Assembly: GCA_947589355.1 (NCBI GenBank)
Contig: CANPZC010000001.1
Location: forward strand, 1 to 64,000
Direction: 5' to 3'
DNA length: 64,000 bases
Origin: an uncultured Clostridia bacterium
GTDB taxonomy: Bacteria; Bacillota; Clostridia; Oscillospirales; Ruminococcaceae
The first letter of the stretch is position 1; the number at the start of each line of letters is the position of its first letter. This document shows positions 15,270-23,520 of this stretch, in pieces. Below the pieces are notes generated by a model. That model saw only the letters and a program-made list of their open reading frames with translations, was not told the DNA's origin and did not search any database. The position numbers and the translations under genes were made by a program.

Positions 15270-17072
15270 TTAATCCTCCATCAGGCTTTCCATTTCGTCA
15301 AGCAGCTCGCCCATAAGCGCAATTGCTTCGTTTATCGGCTGCGCAGTCGCCATGTCAACGCCTGCACCGCGCAAAAGCTCAATAGGCGTTTTGCTGCAGC
15401 CGCCTTTAAGAAACTCCTTGTAATGCTCTGCCGCCTCTTTGCCGCCGTTTAGTATTTTCTGCGAAAGCGCAATGGCAGCCGCATAGCCGGTAGAGTATTG
15501 ATACACATAAAAATTGTAGTAAAAATGCGGTATCCTCGCCCACTCCATAGCAATTTCTTCGTCAATAACTATGTCATTGCCAAAGTAAAGCTTGTTGAGA
15601 TCTCTGTAAATGTCGCGCAGCACTTCTTCCGTAAGGCTCTCGCCGCGCTGAGTCATCTCGTTTATTTTCAGCTCAAACTCCGCAAACATCGTCTGCCTGA
15701 AAAGCGTCGTGCGGAACTGCTCCAAGAAGTAGTTTATCAAAAACGCCCTGCGCTTTTTGTCTGTTGACTTTTTCAGAAGATACTGCATAAGCAGCGCCTC
15801 GTTGCAGGTAGAAGCCACTTCTGCCACAAAAATAACATAGTCGCTGTATGCCACAGGCTGATTTTTGTTTGAAAGATACGAATGTATCGCGTGACCCATT
15901 TCGTGCGCTACGGTAAACTCGCTGTCAAGCGTTCCGCTGTAATTGAGAAGCACGAACGGGTGAACACGCGCCCCTGCCGAGTATGCACCCGAGCATTTGC
16001 CCTCGTTCTCGTAAACGTCGCACCAGCCCGAAGAAAAGCCCTCGTCAAGTATCGCGATATAGTCCTCGCCCAGCACCGAAAGCGCGTCTTTTATCTCTTT
16101 TTTCGCATCTTCGTAAGAGATCTTCACATCGCACTCTGAAACGATAGGTGTGTAAAGGTCGTAAAAATGCAGCTCGTCAACGCCAAGCAGCTTCTTTCTC
16201 AGGCGCACATATCTGTACATCTGCCCCATGTTCGCGTGTACGGCTTCTATCAGATTTTTGTACACCGAAACAGGTATCTCGTTGCCGTCAAGCGCCGCCT
16301 CCAGCGCAGAGCCGTACTTTCTCGCCTTTGCAATAAAGTCCAGCTTTTTGGTCTGCGCGCTCAGCGTTGCTGCCATTGTATTTTTAAAAGAAGTATACGT
16401 GCTGTACATAGATTTGAACGCACTTTCGCGCAGTTTTCTGTCAGGCGACTGCATGAGCGAAATATATGTGCCGTGCGTTACCTGATGTGCCTTGCCCTCA
16501 CTGTCAATAGCATCGGGAAATTTCAGATCGGCATCGGAAAACATATTGAATATATTTTCTGGCGCCTGTCCAAGCTCAGCCGAAAGCGAAAGTATGCGTT
16601 CCTCGGCATCTGAAAGTATATGCTCCCTCTGCCTGCGTGTGCGCGTGAGAGCCAGCCTGTAAAGCTCCAGCCGCGGCTCTTGCTTGTAAAAGCTTTCAAG
16701 AGTTTCATCACTTATCGAAACTATCTCCGGTGACATGAACGAACAGCGGCTGTTCAGCTGCACTATCACAGACATCAGTCTGCCGCACAGATCCTGATAC
16801 TTTGAAACGCGCGTGTCCTCGTCCGACTTTCTCTGCGCATAGTTTATCAGCGAATCGGCAACAACGCTTATTTTGTCGTCGCACTGCAAACAGTCGTATA
16901 AATCCTGCGCGCTCTGCGAAAGCCTGCCTTTGTAGCTTTCCAGCTCCTCGCCGTATGCCGCCAGCTTTTTGAGGTCTTCCTCCCAAGCCTCATCGGTGGG
17001 GTATAGGTCATTTATCGCCCATTTTGTTTCATCGGGCAAATCGCTCCTCTGCGGTACTCTGTTTTCAGCCAT
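15270..17072 (-). CDS. pepF: oligoendopeptidase F
   Basis: A 600-residue cytoplasmic zinc metallopeptidase of family M3 that cleaves short peptides inside the cell. The catalytic motif HEMGHAIHSY sits near residue 390 and the third zinc ligand Glu is in VAEVAST about 28 residues later. The N-terminal helical prolyl-oligopeptidase-like half and total length are typical of PepF. AGGAGTGA precedes the ATG. The promoter TTGAAG/TATACT lies at 17102-17130. It is followed directly by a small gene whose ribosome site is inside its last codons. Confidence 0.94.
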   Translation of the reverse strand: MAENRVPQRSDLPDETKWAINDLYPTDEAWEEDLKKLAAYGEELESYKGRLSQSAQDLYDCLQCDDKISVVADSLINYAQRKSDEDTRVSKYQDLCGRLMSVIVQLNSRCSFMSPEIVSISDETLESFYKQEPRLELYRLALTRTRRQREHILSDAEERILSLSAELGQAPENIFNMFSDADLKFPDAIDSEGKAHQVTHGTYISLMQSPDRKLRESAFKSMYSTYTSFKNTMAATLSAQTKKLDFIAKARKYGSALEAALDGNEIPVSVYKNLIEAVHANMGQMYRYVRLRKKLLGVDELHFYDLYTPIVSECDVKISYEDAKKEIKDALSVLGEDYIAILDEGFSSGWCDVYENEGKCSGAYSAGARVHPFVLLNYSGTLDSEFTVAHEMGHAIHSYLSNKNQPVAYSDYVIFVAEVASTCNEALLMQYLLKKSTDKKRRAFLINYFLEQFRTTLFRQTMFAEFELKINEMTQRGESLTEEVLRDIYRDLNKLYFGNDIVIDEEIAMEWARIPHFYYNFYVYQYSTGYAAAIALSQKILNGGKEAAEHYKEFLKGGCSKTPIELLRGAGVDMATAQPINEAIALMGELLDEMESLMED

Positions 17073-17101
17073 AATATCACTCCTAAAATATTACTAATAA
17101 C

Positions 17102-17130
17102 AGTATACCACGCTTTTTTCAAAACTTCAA
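17102..17130 (-). promoter_or_regulatory. promoter of pepF
   Basis: TTGAAG (17125-17130) and TATACT (17102-17107) on the minus strand, 17-bp spacing, about 30 bp before the ATG. Confidence 0.65.
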
Positions 17131-17140
17131 TACCGCGGCA

Positions 17141-17314
17141 TTATTTTTTGCTTTTCTGACTATTTCCGTGGCAGGCGGACGAGTTCGGGCAGCAGCCGCA
17201 GTTGCAGCCGCAGCTCGACTTTCCCTTTTTCTTATCCTTTACTATTGACATTATTATGCCGATAACTATCGCGGCTAGCACGATAATCACAGCCACAGTT
17301 CCTAAGTATTCCAT
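17141..17314 (-). CDS. FeoB-associated Cys-rich membrane protein
   Basis: A 57-residue protein with one N-terminal transmembrane helix (LGTVAVIIVLAAIVIGIIMSI). A short basic stretch follows, and then a Cys-rich tail (CGCNCGCCPNSSACHG) typical of the small partners encoded downstream of feoB in Firmicutes. The tail probably binds iron or thiols near the channel; its exact role is not established. GGGAG nine bases before 17314 supports this start over the longer upstream frame. It follows feoB by about 110 bases, which include a 9-bp hairpin at 17340-17380. Confidence 0.82.
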   Translation of the reverse strand: MEYLGTVAVIIVLAAIVIGIIMSIVKDKKKGKSSCGCNCGCCPNSSACHGNSQKSKK

Positions 17315-17339
17315 AATACTCAACTCCCGTTTGTATAGT

Positions 17340-17380
17340 GTTATAACGCCCTCTGCCATTGCGACAGAAGACGTTATAAC
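17340..17380 (-). other. hairpin between feoB and its small partner gene
   Basis: GTTATAACG (17340-17348) and CGTTATAAC (17372-17380) are perfect inverted repeats around a second, nested imperfect stem. No T-run follows, so it may stabilise or process the mRNA rather than terminate it. Confidence 0.5.
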
Positions 17381-17422
17381 TGCTGTTTTGTATGATGAAG
17401 AGATCTTTTATGCTTTATGATA

Positions 17423-19924
17423 TTACGCCTTTACCCTTACGCTTCTTGTAAGTTTTGTACTCTCTTTGTACGGTCTGAAAAGCATATAGAGCATTGCAAC
17501 TATTATCACGCAGGCAGCTATCATGCCTATAACGCTGCCGTCGCCCGCAATGAGCAAACCTATCTGGTATACACACAGTGAAACTATGTATGCAAATCCG
17601 CATTCGTAACCTATCGCGAACCAAGTCCACTTTGCGCTGTTCATCTCACGTTTTATAGCTCCTATCGCCGCAAAGCAGGGCGCGCACAGCAGGTTGAATA
17701 TCAAAAATGATAGTCCGCTTGCCGCAGTGAAAGCCGCCGCCATGTTGGTGTAAGCCATTTCGCCGCCGTAAAGTATACCCATAGTGCCAACGATATTTTC
17801 TTTCGCCACAAGACCCGTAACAGCCGCAACGGTAGCCTGCCAAGTGCCCCAGCCCAAGGGCTTGAATACCCAAGCGAACGCGCTGCCGATGTATGCAAGT
17901 ATGCTGTGCTGCATTTCGTCCTCGCTGAGCATTCTGAAGCTGCCGTCAACAAAGCCGAAGAACGATGTGAACCATACAAGTATAGTAGAGAGAAGTATTA
18001 TAGTGCCGGCCCTCTTTATGAACGACCAGCCTCTCTCCCACATCGAGCGAAGTACGTTTGAAACAGTCGGCATATGGTAAGCAGGCAGTTCCATAACGAA
18101 CGGCGCAGGATCGCCCGAGAACGGCTTTGTCTTTTTGAGGATAATGCCCGAAATGATTATCGCCGCGACACCTATGAAGTATGAAGAAGTTGCTACCCAA
18201 GGTGAGCCGCCGAACAGCGCGCCTGCTATCATGCCTATGAACGGCACTTTTGCACCGCAGGGTATAAATGTGGTAGTCATTATCGTCATGCGGCGGTCGC
18301 GCTCGTTTTCTATCGTTCTGCTCGCCATAATTCCCGGTACGCCGCAGCCCGTGCCTATAAGCATGGGTATGAAGCTCTTGCCCGAAAGTCCGAATTTTCT
18401 GAATATTCTGTCCATTACAAATGCTATTCGCGCCATGTAGCCGCAAGCTTCCAAAAATGCAAGGAATATGAACAGCACCAGCATCTGCGGCACAAAGCCA
18501 AGCACCGCGCCAACGCCTGCAACTATTCCGTCCAGCACAAGACCTTTCAGCCACTGAGCGCAGTTTATCGCGTCAAGTCCGCTTTCAATAAGCACAGGTA
18601 TTCCGGGTACCCATACGCCGTAGTTGGCAGGGTCTGGCGCGCCGCTGTATTTTGCATAAAGCTCTACAGCCCCTGCAAGGTCATCGCCCGTGAATGTCGC
18701 ATCTTCCGTCTGCAAAGTTTCCTCGTCTTGCAGCGTTACTACCGCCGTGTCAGCCTCTGTGAACATCGCCGCAAGATCGCCCAGAGCCTTGTTTGCTGCT
18801 TCTGTGCTGTAACCCTCAGCCTCGGTATCTACTGCATTTTCTATCGCAGAAACGTCTTTGCCATCTTCCGCTGCTTTTGCAATAAATCCGCTTATTATCG
18901 CATCACTGTCGCCGTATTCTTCCGCGGCTTCTTCATAAGCTCCCGAGCCTATTCCCAGCAGGTGCCAGCCGTCGCCGAAAAGCCCGTCGTTTGCCCAGTC
19001 TGTCGCCGCCGAGCCCACCGTCACCATTGAAACATAGTAAACTATGAACATAACAAGCGCAAATATCGGCAGACCTAAAAACCTGTTGGTAACTATCTTG
19101 TCTATCTTGTCAGAGACAGTCGCTGCCCCTGCGCTTTTCTTTTTAAGGCACGCGTCCGTAATAGATGCTATGTATGTGTATCTCTCATTAGTTATAATGC
19201 TCTGCGAGTCATCGTCAAGCTGCTGTTCAACGCTTGCAATGCAGCTTTCAATGCTTTCAAGGTCAGCTTTGCTAAGCGACATACCCTCCATTACCTTTTC
19301 GTCGCGCTCAAAAAGTTTTACAGCATACCAGCGGCGAATGTTTTCCTCCATACCGCCAAGGCATATGCGCTCTATCTGCGAAATAGCGTTTTCAATGCTT
19401 TCCGAAAAGTCTTTTGTTGCAGGCTTTGCTTCGCCCGTTTTCGCCTCTTCTACAGCCATATCAGCCGCCGCCGAAACGCCCGTGCTTTTTAGAGCAGATA
19501 TTTCAACTACCTTGCAGCCAAGCCGCTGTGAGAGCTTTTTTATGTCTATCTTGTCGCCGTTTTTGCGAACTATGTCTATCATGTTCACCGCCGCAACAAC
19601 GGGTATGCCAAGCTCCAGCAGCTGCGTTGTCAGATACAGATTTCTCTCCAGATTCGTGCCGTCTATAATGTTAAGTATAGCATCGGGCTTTTCCTCAATA
19701 AGATAATTTCTCGCCACTACCTCCTCCAGCGTGTAAGGGGAGAGCGAGTAGATACCCGGCAGGTCGGTCAGCGTAACATCTTCGTGACCTTTCAGCTTGC
19801 CTTCTTTTTTCTCTACAGTAACGCCCGGCCAGTTGCCTACATACTGGTTCATGCCCGTAAGCGCATTGAAAAGCGTAGTCTTGCCGGTGTTCGGGTTTCC
19901 TGCAAGAGCTATTTTTATCGCCAT
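17423..19924 (-). CDS. feoB: ferrous iron transport protein B
   Basis: An 833-residue Fe2+ transporter of the cytoplasmic membrane. The N-terminal G domain has P-loop GNPNTGKTT (residues 8-16), switch region NWPGVTVEKKEG, DLPGIYSLSP and NMID, followed by the helical GDI region. The membrane half has the usual GTGCGVPGIMASRTI and FIPCGAKVPFIG segments. Between the first helix and the next conserved segment lies an insertion of about 130 acidic, Ala/Glu-rich residues, longer than in E. coli FeoB. The start at 19924 has AGGA eight bases upstream and opens directly on the G domain. It is third in the feo operon. Confidence 0.95.
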   Translation of the reverse strand: MAIKIALAGNPNTGKTTLFNALTGMNQYVGNWPGVTVEKKEGKLKGHEDVTLTDLPGIYSLSPYTLEEVVARNYLIEEKPDAILNIIDGTNLERNLYLTTQLLELGIPVVAAVNMIDIVRKNGDKIDIKKLSQRLGCKVVEISALKSTGVSAAADMAVEEAKTGEAKPATKDFSESIENAISQIERICLGGMEENIRRWYAVKLFERDEKVMEGMSLSKADLESIESCIASVEQQLDDDSQSIITNERYTYIASITDACLKKKSAGAATVSDKIDKIVTNRFLGLPIFALVMFIVYYVSMVTVGSAATDWANDGLFGDGWHLLGIGSGAYEEAAEEYGDSDAIISGFIAKAAEDGKDVSAIENAVDTEAEGYSTEAANKALGDLAAMFTEADTAVVTLQDEETLQTEDATFTGDDLAGAVELYAKYSGAPDPANYGVWVPGIPVLIESGLDAINCAQWLKGLVLDGIVAGVGAVLGFVPQMLVLFIFLAFLEACGYMARIAFVMDRIFRKFGLSGKSFIPMLIGTGCGVPGIMASRTIENERDRRMTIMTTTFIPCGAKVPFIGMIAGALFGGSPWVATSSYFIGVAAIIISGIILKKTKPFSGDPAPFVMELPAYHMPTVSNVLRSMWERGWSFIKRAGTIILLSTILVWFTSFFGFVDGSFRMLSEDEMQHSILAYIGSAFAWVFKPLGWGTWQATVAAVTGLVAKENIVGTMGILYGGEMAYTNMAAAFTAASGLSFLIFNLLCAPCFAAIGAIKREMNSAKWTWFAIGYECGFAYIVSLCVYQIGLLIAGDGSVIGMIAACVIIVAMLYMLFRPYKESTKLTRSVRVKA

Positions 19925-19948
19925 AATATCAATCCTTTCAAAAATATT

Positions 19949-19964
19949 GTTAGCATATGCTAAC
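19949..19964. promoter_or_regulatory. iron-box-like palindrome before feoB
   Basis: GTTAGCATATGCTAAC is a perfect 16-bp palindrome in the 60-bp gap between feoA and feoB. It shares GTTAGC/GCTAAC arms with sites at 20462-20478 and 20566-20581. The TTAG/CTAA half-sites resemble DtxR/IdeR-type operators. The regulator is not identified. Confidence 0.65.
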
Positions 19965-19984
19965 TCGCATAGCAAAAAAATAAG

Positions 19985-20206
19985 TCATTCAACTTCAATG
20001 CTTTCGGCATCAGCCTTGCGAAGTGAAAGCTCATAGCCGCGCACGGTAACTTCAATGGGGTCGCCCAGCGGCGCTACTTTTCTGACGTAAACGCTCACAC
20101 CTTTAGTTATGCCCATGTCCATTATCCTGCGCTTTACCGCGCCCTCGCCGCCAAGCTTTTTCACCCTTACGGTGTCGCCAATCTTCGCTTCTTTAAGTGT
20201 CGGCAT
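19985..20206 (-). CDS. feoA: FeoA family protein (second of two)
   Basis: A 73-residue SH3-like FeoA domain, the small cytoplasmic partner required for FeoB-dependent Fe2+ uptake. The typical pattern is present: IGDTVRVKKLGGEGAVKRRIMDMGITKG, here split as RVKKLGGEGAVKRR and IMDMGITKGVSV, then APLGDPIEVTVRGYELSLRK. GGGAGG lies seven bases before the ATG. It is 23 bp from the first feoA gene upstream and 60 bp before feoB, a gap that contains an iron-box-like palindrome. Two different feoA genes before feoB is common in Clostridia. Confidence 0.92.
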   Translation of the reverse strand: MPTLKEAKIGDTVRVKKLGGEGAVKRRIMDMGITKGVSVYVRKVAPLGDPIEVTVRGYELSLRKADAESIEVE

Positions 20207-20229
20207 AAAATTACCTCCCTTTATATCTG

Positions 20230-20439
20230 TTATATCATTATTTTTATCGCCATTTCTTTTGAAACGGCAACGCGGCTGTCCTTAACGCTTACGATGACAT
20301 TTCCGCCCACTTCGCTCACTATCGTCACTGTGCCGCCCACAACGAACCCTAAGCTTTCAAGAAATTTTCTCGTCTGAGGGTTTCCGCCTATCTTCTTTAT
20401 AACGCAGCTTGTGCCTGTCTGTGCAAGTGTAAGAGGCAT
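20230..20439 (-). CDS. feoA: FeoA family protein (first of two)
   Basis: A 69-residue FeoA domain and the first gene of the feo operon. It reads MPLTLAQTGTSCVIKKIGG, then TRKFLESLGFVVGGTVTIVSE, and ends with the typical DSRVAVSKEMAIKI. It differs strongly from the second copy, so this is an old duplication with possibly separate roles. GGAG eight bases before the ATG at 20439 sets the start. The promoter and an operator-like palindrome lie directly upstream at 20462-20516. Confidence 0.9.
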   Translation of the reverse strand: MPLTLAQTGTSCVIKKIGGNPQTRKFLESLGFVVGGTVTIVSEVGGNVIVSVKDSRVAVSKEMAIKIMI

Positions 20440-20461
20440 AAATATCACTCCTTGTCGTTTT

Positions 20462-20478
20462 GGTTAGCCTTGCCTAAC
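20462..20478. promoter_or_regulatory. iron-box-like operator at the feo transcription start
   Basis: GGTTAGCCTTGCCTAAC holds inverted TTAGSC/GSCTAA arms. It lies immediately downstream of the feo -10 box (20488-20493), so a bound repressor would block initiation. It resembles DtxR/IdeR-type sites and is one of three related palindromes around this operon. Confidence 0.65.
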
Positions 20479-20487
20479 TCTAATATA

Positions 20488-20516
20488 AATATACACCGCC
20501 GCGCCGCCGTTGTCAA
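20488..20516 (-). promoter_or_regulatory. promoter of the feo operon
   Basis: TTGACA (20511-20516) and TATATT (20488-20493) on the minus strand, 17-bp GC-rich spacer. Confidence 0.8.
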
Positions 20517-20565
20517 CAAAAATATGCCGCGTATTCTTAAAAATTGTATACGTAAACAAATCTCG

Positions 20566-20581
20566 GTTAGCTTTTGCTAAC
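20566..20581. promoter_or_regulatory. third iron-box-like palindrome, between feo and pyrE promoters
   Basis: GTTAGCTTTTGCTAAC has perfect 6-bp arms identical to the site before feoB. It lies 50 bp upstream of the feo -35 box and 46 bp upstream of the pyrE -35 box. Confidence 0.6.
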
Positions 20582-20626
20582 TATTTTTGTACATAAGCAC
20601 AATAGGTATAAGCCTCTCATTTGCTC

Positions 20627-20655
20627 TTGCAAAATACCGCACGCTGTGATATAAT
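20627..20655 (+). promoter_or_regulatory. promoter of pyrE
   Basis: TTGCAA (20627-20632) and TATAAT (20650-20655), 17-bp spacing, with a TGA before the -10 that makes it an extended -10. Confidence 0.8.
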
Positions 20656-20691
20656 AATAATTACATAATAATTGCAAAGGGTGTTTTTAAT

Positions 20692-21354
20692 ATGCAAGAG
20701 CTTTCTTACAAAGAAAAATTCATAAAGTTTATGGTGGACAGCGGCGTGCTGATGTTCGGCGAGTTTACCCTCAAAAGCGGAAGGATAGCCCCGTATTTTA
20801 TGAACGCGGGCAACTATAAAACAGGCGCGCAGCTTGCAAGGCTTGGCGAATTTTATGCCGACTGTATCCACGAGAACAATATAGAAGTTCAAACGCTTTT
20901 CGGCCCTGCTTATAAGGGCATACCCCTCGCGACTGCCGCATCTGTCGCTCTTTATAATAAGTACGGCATAGATGCTTCCTATTGTTTTGACCGCAAGGAA
21001 GTCAAAGACCACGGCGAGGGCGGAATGTTCGTCGGCGCACAGCTTAGCGACGGCGATAAAGTCGTTATTATAGAAGACGTTATGACCTCAGGCAAGGCGC
21101 TGAGAGAGGTTCTGCCAAAGCTGAAAGGCGCGGCAAACGTTGATATAACCGCCATGATAATAACCGTTGACAGAATGGAAAAAGCCCTCGGCAGCGATAA
21201 AAGCGCGGTGCAGGACGCCTATGACGAGTTTGGAGTAAAGGTCTACCCGATAGTTACCGTCAAGGATATTATAAAAGCTATTGAGGACGGCATTATAGAG
21301 GGCAGGGAATACCTCGGCAAAATGCGCGATTACCTCGATTCCTACGGCGCATAA
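20692..21354 (+). CDS. pyrE: orotate phosphoribosyltransferase
   Basis: This 220-residue enzyme transfers the phosphoribosyl group from PRPP to orotate to give OMP in pyrimidine synthesis. FTLKSGRIAPYFMNAG is the orotate-binding region. FGPAYKGIPLA and the PRPP loop VVIIEDVMTSGKALRE follow in order. It stands alone here, with its own promoter and a terminator at 21434-21473. The other pyrimidine gene in the window is carB at 40.8-44.0 kb. No pyrF or pyrB is adjacent. Confidence 0.95.
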   Translation: MQELSYKEKFIKFMVDSGVLMFGEFTLKSGRIAPYFMNAGNYKTGAQLARLGEFYADCIHENNIEVQTLFGPAYKGIPLATAASVALYNKYGIDASYCFDRKEVKDHGEGGMFVGAQLSDGDKVVIIEDVMTSGKALREVLPKLKGAANVDITAMIITVDRMEKALGSDKSAVQDAYDEFGVKVYPIVTVKDIIKAIEDGIIEGREYLGKMRDYLDSYGA

Positions 21355-21433
21355 AGGCATAAAAATACAAAGAAAAAGGACTACATAAAGCAGTCCTTTA
21401 AATAAAACAATTTATATTTGGAGAGGATGAAAC

Positions 21434-21473
21434 GAGTATAATTACTCTTCACTTTCTATTATACTCATTTTTT
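21434..21473 (+). terminator. terminator of pyrE
   Basis: GAGTATAAT (21434-21442) pairs with ATTATACTC (21458-21466), followed by ATTTTTT. Another 8-bp hairpin, AAAGGACT/AGTCCTTT, lies nearer the stop at 21377-21401 with a better T-run on the opposite strand. Confidence 0.65.
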
Positions 21474-21543
21474 CGCATAACGCAACAACAATTCCGTTAC
21501 AATTTATGACAATTTGATTACATTATGAAAAGGGTGATGAGGC

Positions 21544-22491
21544 ATGGAACTTGCGTGGCTGCTTTTTCAGAAAGTGGTCGTAATGCTGATATTTCTTGCA
21601 GCAGGCGTAATAAGCTATAAATGCAAGCTTATCACCGATATCGGCAACAAAAGCATAACCAACGTCGTGATGTACGTATTCACCCCGATGATGATACTTG
21701 TGTCTTTCTGCCAGGAATTTTCAATGAAGCTGCTCAAAGGGCTTTTCATAACGCTCGGCATCAGCTTTCTGGGGTTCGTCATAGTCATCGCCCTTGCCTG
21801 CCTTTTAATACGCAAAAAGGGCATTACAGGCAAAGAAGACCCCGACTATATAATAGAAAGATTTTCGGCTATATACACAAACTGCGGCTTTATGGGCATA
21901 CCGCTTGCAGATGCACTTTTCGGCGCTGAGGGCGTTTTTTACATAACCGCGTTCCATTCAGCGTTTATGATACTCGTCTGGACGCACGGCGTGTACATGA
22001 TAACGGGCGACAAAAAAGAGATATCCATTAAAAAAGTCCTGCTCAACCCATCAATAATCGCTACATTTCTCGGCATGATACTTTTCGCCGTCCGCTTTGA
22101 GTACCCATCGGTCGTCATGAGCGCTATGGTATCCATGAAAGAAACAGTCGCGCCGCTTGCCATGATAATAGCAGGCGTTTCCATATCGCAGTCAAATCTT
22201 TTAAAAGCTATAAAAAATGTCAGACTGTACCGCACCTGCGCCGTAAGGCTCGTAATAATACCTCTCGTGCTGGTGTTCTTCCTGACATGGATATTCCGTT
22301 TTCTCGGGGTAAGCGAAACTGCGCTGCTCACAACTATTCTCGCGTTTTCCTGCCCCACCGCAACAATGGGCACTATGATGTCCATACGTTTCGGCAAGAA
22401 CGCCGAGGCGGCATCGCAGCTTTTCGCGCTCACTACCGTGCTTTCGGTAGTAACAATGCCGCTGTTGATATATATACAAAGCCTTATCTGA
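21544..22491 (+). CDS. AEC family transporter (auxin efflux carrier-like)
   Basis: A 315-residue membrane protein with about ten helices arranged as two inverted halves. The conserved stretches are GVISYKCKLITDIGNKSI near the N-terminus, IYTNCGFMGIPLADALFG near residue 115, and FSCPTATMGTMMSIRFGK near residue 265. Bacterial members of this family move small organic acids such as malate or malonate; the substrate here is unknown. Its stop codon touches the stop of the convergent C39-like gene with no gap. AGGGTGA precedes the ATG. Confidence 0.86.
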   Translation: MELAWLLFQKVVVMLIFLAAGVISYKCKLITDIGNKSITNVVMYVFTPMMILVSFCQEFSMKLLKGLFITLGISFLGFVIVIALACLLIRKKGITGKEDPDYIIERFSAIYTNCGFMGIPLADALFGAEGVFYITAFHSAFMILVWTHGVYMITGDKKEISIKKVLLNPSIIATFLGMILFAVRFEYPSVVMSAMVSMKETVAPLAMIIAGVSISQSNLLKAIKNVRLYRTCAVRLVIIPLVLVFFLTWIFRFLGVSETALLTTILAFSCPTATMGTMMSIRFGKNAEAASQLFALTTVLSVVTMPLLIYIQSLI

Positions 22492-23484
22492 TTATTCCAG
22501 TATAAGGCACTTGTTTCCCCTTTGTGCGAAAATGCGTTCAAACTTCGGCTTGGCGCATTTTATTATGCCTGCAATAGGGTCTGCAATGGTAACGGTGTCT
22601 GCATCATAGCCTATAAGCACAGCCCCGTGGTCGTTGTTGCTCCAGTCCATAAAAACGCCGTCATCTCTGTACCAGCCGTATACGGTGCGCCGCTCAGCCA
22701 TGCCGACCGTTACCCATACCATAACAGGTGTGCCGCTGTCTATCATGCCGTAAAGCTGCGCGGGTGTGCTGCCCGTGATGTTCTTCGGTTTAAGCTGACT
22801 TTTAACATCTGCAAAATACTTCTCCAGAGCCGTCATTATCGCAGGTACGCCGCAAATATAGCCCTGATCGGTCGTCGGGTCGCCTATAAAGTAATGCTCC
22901 ATGTCCGCCCCGTATGTCCTGCCGTCACTGCCCGTGTGCAGAGAGGGGCTCGCCAGTGTGGGCATATACTGTACAGCTAAAGTCGTTTTGTCAACAGCAA
23001 TGCCTGCATACTTCACAAGCATGGCAGCCGCGGTTATCTCACAACCTGTGGGCAGTTCGGGCATCTGATAAATCAAAGGAAATCCCGATATGTAACTTCC
23101 CCCGTACTGTTCGTGATCAGGCGCGGCGTATACCTGCGGCATGGTAGCGGCAGTCGTAACAGGCGGCTGCGTTATCGGTGCGGCAGTTGCGGCGGTCGTA
23201 GTGGCAGTAGTTGTTGTAGTGGTGGTTGTAGTAGTTGTTGTCGTTGTTGTGGTAGTGGTCGTAGTGGTTGTAGTTGTAGTAGTTGTGGTCGTCGGTTCTG
23301 TAGTAGTGACCGCAGGCTTTGTTGTCGTCTGCACCGTGGTTACTGTCGGCGTTGTGGTAACAGTGTACCACACATCATCTGCCGCCATGTTTTCGGCTAT
23401 GGTATCTGCTCTCACGCATGAAGTCATCATAGCCGCCGCCAAAACCGCAGATATGACAATTATTATCTTTTTTGTATGTATCAT
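22492..23484 (-). CDS. C39-like peptidase lipoprotein with poly-threonine linker
   Basis: A 330-residue exported protein. A signal peptide ends in a lipobox-like MTSC (residue 19), then comes a Thr-rich linker with 29 consecutive Thr, coded by mixed ACN codons at 23206-23292. The C-terminal domain has the C39-like order: Cys in LPTGCEITAAAML, His in NDHGAVLIGYD and Asp in IADPIAG. Such domains (peptidase_C39_2) are papain-like and usually of unknown substrate. The ATG at 23484 is preceded by GGGGAGG at a long 12-base distance, so the start is not certain. It follows hflX by 36 bp on the same strand. Confidence 0.82.
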   Translation of the reverse strand: MIHTKKIIIVISAVLAAAMMTSCVRADTIAENMAADDVWYTVTTTPTVTTVQTTTKPAVTTTEPTTTTTTTTTTTTTTTTTTTTTTTTTTTTTATTTAATAAPITQPPVTTAATMPQVYAAPDHEQYGGSYISGFPLIYQMPELPTGCEITAAAMLVKYAGIAVDKTTLAVQYMPTLASPSLHTGSDGRTYGADMEHYFIGDPTTDQGYICGVPAIMTALEKYFADVKSQLKPKNITGSTPAQLYGMIDSGTPVMVWVTVGMAERRTVYGWYRDDGVFMDWSNNDHGAVLIGYDADTVTIADPIAGIIKCAKPKFERIFAQRGNKCLILE

Positions 23485-23520
23485 TAAGCTGCCTATCCTC
23501 CCCAAGATCCGGCGTAATGT

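Noticed and set aside
15165..16613. Several plus-strand open frames opposite pepF
   Set aside because: They are antisense shadows of a complete, motif-bearing M3 peptidase.
19985..20439. The two feoA genes as one frameshifted gene
   Set aside because: Each has its own ribosome site, full FeoA domain and distinct sequence.
23197..23295. Short tandem repeat that might look like a CRISPR or microsatellite
   Set aside because: The codons are mixed and in frame; there are no spacers. It is the Thr linker.
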